42,083 bases of DNA from Deinococcus frigens DSM 12807 (GTDB taxonomy: Bacteria > Deinococcota > Deinococci > Deinococcales > Deinococcaceae): contig NZ_JNIW01000032.1 of NCBI RefSeq assembly GCF_000701425.1, forward strand, positions 1-42,083, in the 5' to 3' direction. Both the position numbers and the translations under genes were made by a program. The notes below the pieces were generated by a model. The model was given only the letters and a program-made list of their open reading frames with translations, was not told the origin of the DNA and did not search any database. Positions within the stretch are counted from its first letter, which is position 1. Every line of letters starts with the position of its first letter. This document shows, one piece after another, positions 36,441-42,083 of the stretch.

Positions 36441-37433
36441 TCAGGGCTGCGTGCTTTCTCCCAGCGGCAGAGTGTAGGTCAGCCGCGCGCCGTAGCCCGT
36501 TGTGCCGTCCACGCTGCGCCCGCCGCTGACGTTCAGGCCCACCTCGCCGCCCCCCAGGGGCCGGGTGGCCGCCAGACCTGCGCGCAGCGGCGTGGTGGTG
36601 GTGCGCCACGGCTCGTAGGCCGCGTACAGCCGCACGCTGCTGCCGGGGCCGAGCAGTTCACCCGCGTCCACGCTGCCGGTGATGCCGAAGGCCTTTGGTC
36701 CCACCAACGCGTCCAGTCCCAGATTCAGCCCCGACTCGGCGGCGTAGGAGACGCCTCCAGTCACGCCCAGCACATTCTGTCCGGCCCGCACGCCCGCGCG
36801 CCAGGTCAGCGTGCCGACGGGTTCGGTCTCGGGTTCGTCGCCGGGCTGCGCGCCCTCTTCGGGCGGCAGGGTCCGGGTCAACTCCCGGCGGCCCTCCACA
36901 CCGACAGTTCCCATGTTCTGGCCGCCGAACTCGCCCCCGGCCACGGCGATCAGGGTGCGGCTGACGCGGTAGCGGGCGCGGAGGTCTGCCGCGACGCCTC
37001 GCTCCCGGCTGTCGGTGGCGTCAAAATTCCAGAGGGCCAGCGGGTCAATACGCCCGGCAGAGGTGCTGAAACCTGCGGCCCACAGGTTCAGCGCCACCGG
37101 CCCCACGCTGCCACCCAGGCGCGACGACATCCGCACGCCCCCGGTCAACGCCACCGCCGCGTCCACGCGGGCCGTGACCACGCCCAGCGGCGGCAGGGCC
37201 AGACTGCGCCCGTAGCCCACCTCGGCGGCGCGGGTGGACAGGCCCGCCGAGACGCGCCCGCCCAGCGCCGGGAAATCCGAGACGCCCACGCGCGCCCAGC
37301 CGCCGCCCTGCGCCCCGCCGTGGTAGGACACGCCGAAATCCAGAGCCGTCGCGCCCACCGTGCCTGTCAGCGCCGTGCCCGTCAGCGCCGTTCCCCACAG
37401 AACCAGTGCCAGTGCCGTCCATCTCTTCGTCAT
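36441..37433 (-). CDS. Exported beta-rich protein, probable outer-membrane barrel
   Basis: 330 residues. The signal peptide is KRWTALALVLWGTALTG with a duplicated TALTG (a 15-base repeat in the DNA), cleaved near residue 29. The mature chain is Gly/Ala/Thr-rich with regular alternating strands (GGRVSAGLSTRAAEVGYGRSL, AALNLW-type segments, TYTLPLGESTQP at the end), the pattern of a beta-barrel. There is an acidic loop (PPEEGAQPGDEPETEP) and no lipobox. The start at 37433 follows a TACCCT -10 box by 6 bases. It is divergent from the LEA14-like gene. Confidence 0.75.
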   Translation of the reverse strand: MTKRWTALALVLWGTALTGTALTGTVGATALDFGVSYHGGAQGGGWARVGVSDFPALGGRVSAGLSTRAAEVGYGRSLALPPLGVVTARVDAAVALTGGVRMSSRLGGSVGPVALNLWAAGFSTSAGRIDPLALWNFDATDSRERGVAADLRARYRVSRTLIAVAGGEFGGQNMGTVGVEGRRELTRTLPPEEGAQPGDEPETEPVGTLTWRAGVRAGQNVLGVTGGVSYAAESGLNLGLDALVGPKAFGITGSVDAGELLGPGSSVRLYAAYEPWRTTTTPLRAGLAATRPLGGGEVGLNVSGGRSVDGTTGYGARLTYTLPLGESTQP

Positions 37434-37439
37434 GGCGGC

Positions 37440-37445
37440 AGGGTA
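37440..37445 (-). promoter_or_regulatory. -10 box TACCCT of the barrel gene, leaderless start
   Basis: TACCCT on the minus strand with a 6-base gap to the ATG at 37433. Confidence 0.65.
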
Positions 37446-37476
37446 GCAGCATCAGCTTTTCTGGGTGCGTGCCCTG

Positions 37477-37482
37477 TAGGCT
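37477..37482 (+). promoter_or_regulatory. -10 box TAGGCT of the LEA14-like gene, leaderless start
   Basis: TAGGCT with a 6-base gap to the ATG at 37489. It is back to back with the divergent barrel promoter, with 31 bases between the two -10 boxes. Confidence 0.6.
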
Positions 37483-37488
37483 GGAGCC

Positions 37489-37983
37489 ATGCGCCCACTG
37501 ATCCCCGCCGCCCTCGTCGCCTGTGGTCTGGCCGCCTGCGCCCCCGCACCCCAGGTCTTGCAGGTGCCCACCATCGAGGTCCAGAGCGTGCGCCTGACCC
37601 GCCTTTCGCTGCCGGGTGGCCTGGGCGGGCCGCCCGTGGCAGACCTGAAACTGAAGCTGCGCGTGACCAATCCCAACGCCGTGCCCCTCAAAATGAGCAA
37701 CATCGAGGCCACGCTGGTGATCGACGGCGCGCAGGTGGGCCTGGCCGAATTTCCGCGCGTGAATGTCCCGGCGCGCGGCTCCTCAGATCAGGACGCGGAC
37801 GTGAGCATTCCTGTCACCCTGTCCACCGCCGCCTCGTTCCTGAAGGTGGCGCGCGGCCAGCAGGTCACCTACCGCCTGGACGGCACCTTCACCGCCGATT
37901 TCGGCCCGCTGGGTCCGAAGAACTTTGGCCCCTTCACGCTGAGTCAGGGACAGTGGAAGCAGAATCCGATTCTTCCGTTCTGA
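37489..37983 (+). CDS. LEA type 2 (LEA14/WHy) lipoprotein
   Basis: 164 residues. Signal with lipobox LAAC (Cys17), then a water-stress and hypersensitive-response (WHy/LEA_2) beta sandwich: VADLKLKLRVTNPNAVPLKM is the characteristic N-P-N region, followed by SNIEATLVIDGAQVGLAEF. The family is linked to desiccation tolerance in plants and occurs in Deinococcus; a protective role at the cell surface is inferred, not shown. Start set by the lipoprotein signal and the -10 box six bases upstream. Confidence 0.88.
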   Translation: MRPLIPAALVACGLAACAPAPQVLQVPTIEVQSVRLTRLSLPGGLGGPPVADLKLKLRVTNPNAVPLKMSNIEATLVIDGAQVGLAEFPRVNVPARGSSDQDADVSIPVTLSTAASFLKVARGQQVTYRLDGTFTADFGPLGPKNFGPFTLSQGQWKQNPILPF

Positions 37984-38184
37984 GCGGGAAGGTGCAGGGT
38001 GGCCCGTGATGGGACCGGGGAAACTCGACGAATTCCTTCTCTGGTCTGCCCGGTGGCTCCCTTATGCCGATGGTCTGCGACGCCTCCTGTTCGCAGAGAA
38101 CGAAAGGCCGTCTTCAGGCACTCCCAGCCAGCGTGCAAGCTTCCCTTTGGTTCAGCTCGATTCATCCATGTGACGCCGACGCCG

Positions 38185-38190
38185 TACCCT
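38185..38190 (+). promoter_or_regulatory. -10 box TACCCT of the amidase gene, leaderless start
   Basis: TACCCT with a 6-base gap to the ATG at 38197; it supports this ATG over the upstream frame beginning at 37999. Confidence 0.65.
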
Positions 38191-38196
38191 GTTCCT

Positions 38197-39372
38197 ATGC
38201 CCTCCTCTTCAGCTTTCCCCGATCCACAGCGCGCCTGGGCCTACCGTCCTGCCGAACCTCTGGCAGGCGCACCAGGCGGGCCGCTGTCCCACCTGACTTT
38301 CAGCGTCAAGGACCTGTACGGCGTGCCCGGCTGGCCGCTGACCGCCAGCACCCGCGCGCCGCTGCCGGGGGTGGAGGAGAGCGTGCTGGTGCGCCGCCTG
38401 CTGGAACTGGGCGCGTCCGCCGTGGGCAAGACCCACCTGCACGAAATTGCGCTGGGCATCACGGGCATGAACGGCTACGGCAGCACCACGCATCCGCAGG
38501 ACCCGGCGCGCGTTCCTGGCGGCAGCAGCAGCGGCGCGGCGGTCAGCGTGGCGCTGGATCAGGTGGATTTTGCGCTGGGAACGGACACCGGCGGCAGCAT
38601 CCGGGTCCCGGCGGCGTGGTGCGGCGTGGCGGGGTACAAGCCCAGCAGGGGTCACCTGGACTGGAGTACGCGTGGTGTACTGCCGCTGTCGTGGACCTGT
38701 GACCACACCGGCCCGCTGGCGCGTGACCTGGCCACCACCGCGCGGGTGCACGCGGCGCTGACCGGGCGGCAGATCGTCCCGCAGGACTGGAACGGCGTGC
38801 GCGTGGGCCTGTGGCTGCCGAACGGCTGGACCGACGACGCGGTGCGGGAGGCGACGCTGGCCCTCGCCGCCGATCTGGAACGGCGCGGCGCAACCGTTTC
38901 GCCCGTCCATCTGCCGGACATGCTGGATGCCTACTCACCCATCGTCCTGAGCGAGGCCGCCACCGTTCATGCGGAGGCGTTGCGCCTGCCTGACCCCGGC
39001 TTTCAACCGTTCACGCTCTCGGCCTTGCGCCAGGGTGCGGCGCTGACACAAGGAGAAATTCAGCGCGCCTTTGACCGCCGCGCCGAGTATGCCTGGCTGC
39101 TCGGTGGGCTGTTCACCGCCTTCGATGTCATTCTCGCCCCCGCCGTCCCCACCCCGCCTCCGCTGATCGGCCAGGACGAGGTGACGGTGGGAGAGGGCAC
39201 CCTGCCCCTGCGCCGCGCCGTGTTGCGCCTGACCGCGCCGTTTAGCCTGCTGGGGGTGCCTACCGTGTCGCTGCCCACCGCCACGCCCTACGTCGGCGTG
39301 CAGCTCGTCGGGCGGCCCGGCGAGGATGACCGCCTGCTGGGCCTGGGCCTGGCCTGGGAGGCGGGGGCTTGA
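38197..39372 (+). CDS. Amidase-signature family hydrolase
   Basis: 391 residues. Ser-cisSer-Lys triad visible: Lys in [10 protein letters not shown], the Gly/Ser signature [14 protein letters not shown], and the nucleophile in [26 protein letters not shown] follows as in GatA-type enzymes. It is shorter than GatA (about 480 residues) and lacks a gatB/gatC neighbour, so it is more likely a free amidase of unknown substrate than the tRNA amidotransferase subunit. The TTG start of the next gene overlaps its stop (TTGA). Confidence 0.9.
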   Translation: MPSSSAFPDPQRAWAYRPAEPLAGAPGGPLSHLTFSVKDLYGVPGWPLTASTRAPLPGVEESVLVRRLLELGASAVGKTHLHEIALGITGMNGYGSTTHPQDPARVPGGSSSGAAVSVALDQVDFALGTDTGGSIRVPAAWCGVAGYKPSRGHLDWSTRGVLPLSWTCDHTGPLARDLATTARVHAALTGRQIVPQDWNGVRVGLWLPNGWTDDAVREATLALAADLERRGATVSPVHLPDMLDAYSPIVLSEAATVHAEALRLPDPGFQPFTLSALRQGAALTQGEIQRAFDRRAEYAWLLGGLFTAFDVILAPAVPTPPPLIGQDEVTVGEGTLPLRRAVLRLTAPFSLLGVPTVSLPTATPYVGVQLVGRPGEDDRLLGLGLAWEAGA

Positions 39373-39791
39373 AACGGCTCCTCCCCATCGCCTTGCTGCT
39401 GGTCGCCTGCGCGCCCGCCGTCCGGCCCCAGCCGGTGCAGGTCTGGGAGGGTTCGGCGCGGGTCCTGCTGAGCGTGCAACAGTACCGCTTGACCTTCACG
39501 GTCAGTCCGGTAAGCCACGCCCTGAGCGGCACGTTTGTAAACCTCAGCAGCGAAGACCGCTTCGAGGCCACCGGAACGCTGCTGCCCGGCGTGGACGGCG
39601 CGGAACTGAGCGCGCAGGTCACGCCGGGCAGCGCCCCCCGCCTGAACGCGGGCATCCTGGGCTTCGGCATCAGCGGTGTGTCGCTCAAGGCCGACGCCTT
39701 CCTGAGTGGGCAGGTCAGGGGTGATCTGTTCACGGGCAGCCTGCGCGTCAGCGGCCTGCGCTCCCCGCTGACGCTGCGGCGCGTCCAGTGA
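39369..39791 (+). CDS. Small lipoprotein of unknown function
   Basis: 140 residues. [20 protein letters not shown] is a lipoprotein signal with lipobox LVAC. The mature part is beta-rich ([40 protein letters not shown]). The start is TTG at 39369, with GGGAGG eight bases upstream; it overlaps the amidase stop. No family recognised. Its end overlaps the DinB-like gene (GTGA). Confidence 0.75.
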   Translation: MKRLLPIALLLVACAPAVRPQPVQVWEGSARVLLSVQQYRLTFTVSPVSHALSGTFVNLSSEDRFEATGTLLPGVDGAELSAQVTPGSAPRLNAGILGFGISGVSLKADAFLSGQVRGDLFTGSLRVSGLRSPLTLRRVQ

Positions 39792-40354
39792 CCTCCGTGA
39801 GCGCCGCAGAGCTGTACCTGTCAGATGTGCGCGGGCGGATGCGCGGCGTCCGGGCGCTGGGAGAGGCCGCTCTGACCCAACTCCGGGAAGATGAGTGGCA
39901 CATGCCGCTGGCCCCGGATGGCAATTCCGCCGCCGTGCTGGCGCAGCATCTGGCGGGCAACATGCACTCGCGCTGGGGGGCGCTGCGCGGCGGCTACGCG
40001 GCGGGAAGCGAGGGCGAGAGCGCCGCCCGCAACCGTGACGCGGAGTTCGAGGAGGGAACGCTGGACGGGGCCGACCTGCGGTCACTCTGGGACGACGGGT
40101 GGCAGGTTTTTCTGGACGCCGTGGATCACCTTGCGCCAGGCGATCTGACCCGCCCCATGACTATCCGGGGCGAGGTCCACACTGTGCTGGAGGCCCTTCA
40201 GCGGCAGGTGGCTCACTACAGCGGGCATGTCTATCAGCTCGTCCTGCTGGTCAAAACTCTGCGTGGCCCGGCGTGGCAGACTCTCAGCATCGCACGCGGC
40301 GGCTCGGCGCAATACAACGCGGCCATGCTCTCCGGATCAGGTGGGCGGGGCTAA
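39788..40354 (+). CDS. DinB-superfamily / DUF1572-like protein
   Basis: 188 residues, helical bundle. Candidate metal ligands: His in AAVLAQHLAGNMHSRW and the pair in VAHYSGHVYQLVLLVKTLRG. The RGPAWQTLSIARGGSAQYN ending fits DUF1572/DinB-like proteins, thought to be thiol-dependent metalloenzymes of varied function. The start is GTG at 39788 overlapping the previous stop (GTGA), so the amidase, lipoprotein and this gene are one operon. A weak hairpin follows. Confidence 0.8.
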   Translation: MTSVSAAELYLSDVRGRMRGVRALGEAALTQLREDEWHMPLAPDGNSAAVLAQHLAGNMHSRWGALRGGYAAGSEGESAARNRDAEFEEGTLDGADLRSLWDDGWQVFLDAVDHLAPGDLTRPMTIRGEVHTVLEALQRQVAHYSGHVYQLVLLVKTLRGPAWQTLSIARGGSAQYNAAMLSGSGGRG

Positions 40355-40380
40355 GACAAATCTGGTTGCCGCTTGTCTTT
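40353..40380 (+). terminator. Weak terminator after the DinB-like gene
   Basis: AAGACAA (40353-40359) pairs with TTGTCTT (40373-40379), followed by TCTG. The stem includes the last bases of the stop codon; the T-run is poor. Confidence 0.4.
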
Positions 40381-40547
40381 CTGAAAAGACGTCCTGACTT
40401 TCGGCGTGCGCGGCGCGTTCACGGCTCCCTCCAGCGTCGCCACGACTTGCGCGACTTCCAGGGTGAAGATGTGGGCAGGCCACCGCGCACCCCACCGCGC
40501 CTGCCCTCCCTCCAGACAGCCGCCCCGCCCCCGCCCCTGCCCGGCGC

Positions 40548-40553
40548 TAGCCT
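40548..40553 (+). promoter_or_regulatory. -10 box TAGCCT of aroA, leaderless start
   Basis: TAGCCT with a 7-base gap to the ATG at 40561. Confidence 0.6.
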
Positions 40554-40560
40554 GGCAACC

Positions 40561-41886
<1,326 letters not shown>

Positions 41887-41899
41887 AGCATCTTAGGGC

Positions 41900-42083
41900 T
41901 TACGCGAAACTCAGAGATGGGTTTTTGAGCTGCTGGCGCATGTAGTCATCAAGAAGACCGAATTTTAGCGCGTATATCGTTTTCTTCGCCTCTTTGGCCT
42001 GCTGGTTCAATCGAATCCAGACCAGCATGGCAGTGCCGATGTGATTGCGTTGAGATCGCCCCAGACGGCATTGACAGTCTTCG
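41900..42083 (-). CDS. Transposase C-terminal fragment (cut by window edge)
   Basis: The last ~60 residues of a DDE transposase, entering from the right edge and ending with TAA at 41900-41902. CRLGRSQRNHIGTAMLVWIR followed by KFGLLDDYMRQQLKNPSLSF is the common C-terminal signature of IS4-type transposases, with the conserved Tyr/Lys/Glu-region helix upstream outside the window. It lies on the minus strand, converging on aroA. Composition is less GC-rich than aroA. Whether it belongs to the same element type as the left-edge transposase cannot be told. Confidence 0.75.
   Translation of the reverse strand, partial: EDCQCRLGRSQRNHIGTAMLVWIRLNQQAKEAKKTIYALKFGLLDDYMRQQLKNPSLSFA

Noticed and set aside
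38197..39372. gatA, the tRNA amidotransferase subunit
   Set aside because: Too short and without gatB or gatC neighbours; kept as a general amidase-signature hydrolase.

Overview
This window is a GC-rich bacterial chromosome segment that I place in the genus Deinococcus. The placement rests on the gene content (a long UvrA, an HRDC protein fused to a degenerate enzyme domain, IS4-like transposases with Deinococcus-like ends) and on promoter style. More than a dozen genes here have a TANNNT -10 box only 5-9 bases before the start codon, which is the architecture of leaderless mRNAs known to be abundant in this genus. The species cannot be named from the sequence alone.

Layout: 1-259 is the N-terminal part of a transposase running off the left edge. 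361-5941 holds obgE (minus) divergent from uvrA and a translationally coupled membrane protein. 6008-8040 holds a DsbA-like/DsbB-like disulfide pair with its own terminator, then a GNAT acetyltransferase. 8107-12330 holds the HRDC protein, a secreted unknown and a VWA protein. 12664-14935 is metG with an upstream leader that looks like a methionine attenuator, closed by a strong terminator. 14946-15613 is a frameshifted surface lipoprotein gene. 15796-19432 is rapZ, yvcK-like and proA. 19422-22468 is a lipoprotein gene coupled to dxs plus an orphan ORF (minus). 22637-25100 is a putative PD-(D/E)XK protein and the lipB-lipA pair (minus). 25509-27845 is a membrane protein, panC and a pilT gene interrupted by an in-frame amber codon. 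28078-29334 is a sugar-ABC ATPase. 29417-31597 is a GbsR/MarR regulator with an ABC exporter (minus). 31935-33716 is typA with a structured leader. 33809-37433 holds cell-envelope genes (membrane-anchored unknown, SPFH protein, LolA-like protein, beta-rich exported protein, all minus). 37489-41886 holds an LEA14-like lipoprotein, an amidase-lipoprotein-DinB run and aroA. 41900-42083 is the C-terminal end of another transposase.

Most of the content is housekeeping: ribosome-associated GTPases, excision repair, methionyl-tRNA charging, proline, pantothenate, lipoate, isoprenoid and aromatic biosynthesis, and envelope maintenance. The most interesting item is upstream of metG. A 17-codon, apparently leaderless leader ORF carries a Val-Met-Met-Arg-Met cluster. 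It is followed by mutually exclusive antiterminator and terminator hairpins and a T6 run, the full set of parts for ribosome-mediated attenuation by methionyl-tRNA supply. Other points of interest are the nonsense codon in pilT, the frameshifted lipoprotein, the HRDC protein whose PLP-enzyme-like domain has lost its lysine, an uncharacterised PD-(D/E)XK-like protein, a palindromic repeat at the start of the SPFH gene, a possible DdrO operator near uvrA, and unusual residues in the AroA active-site loop.
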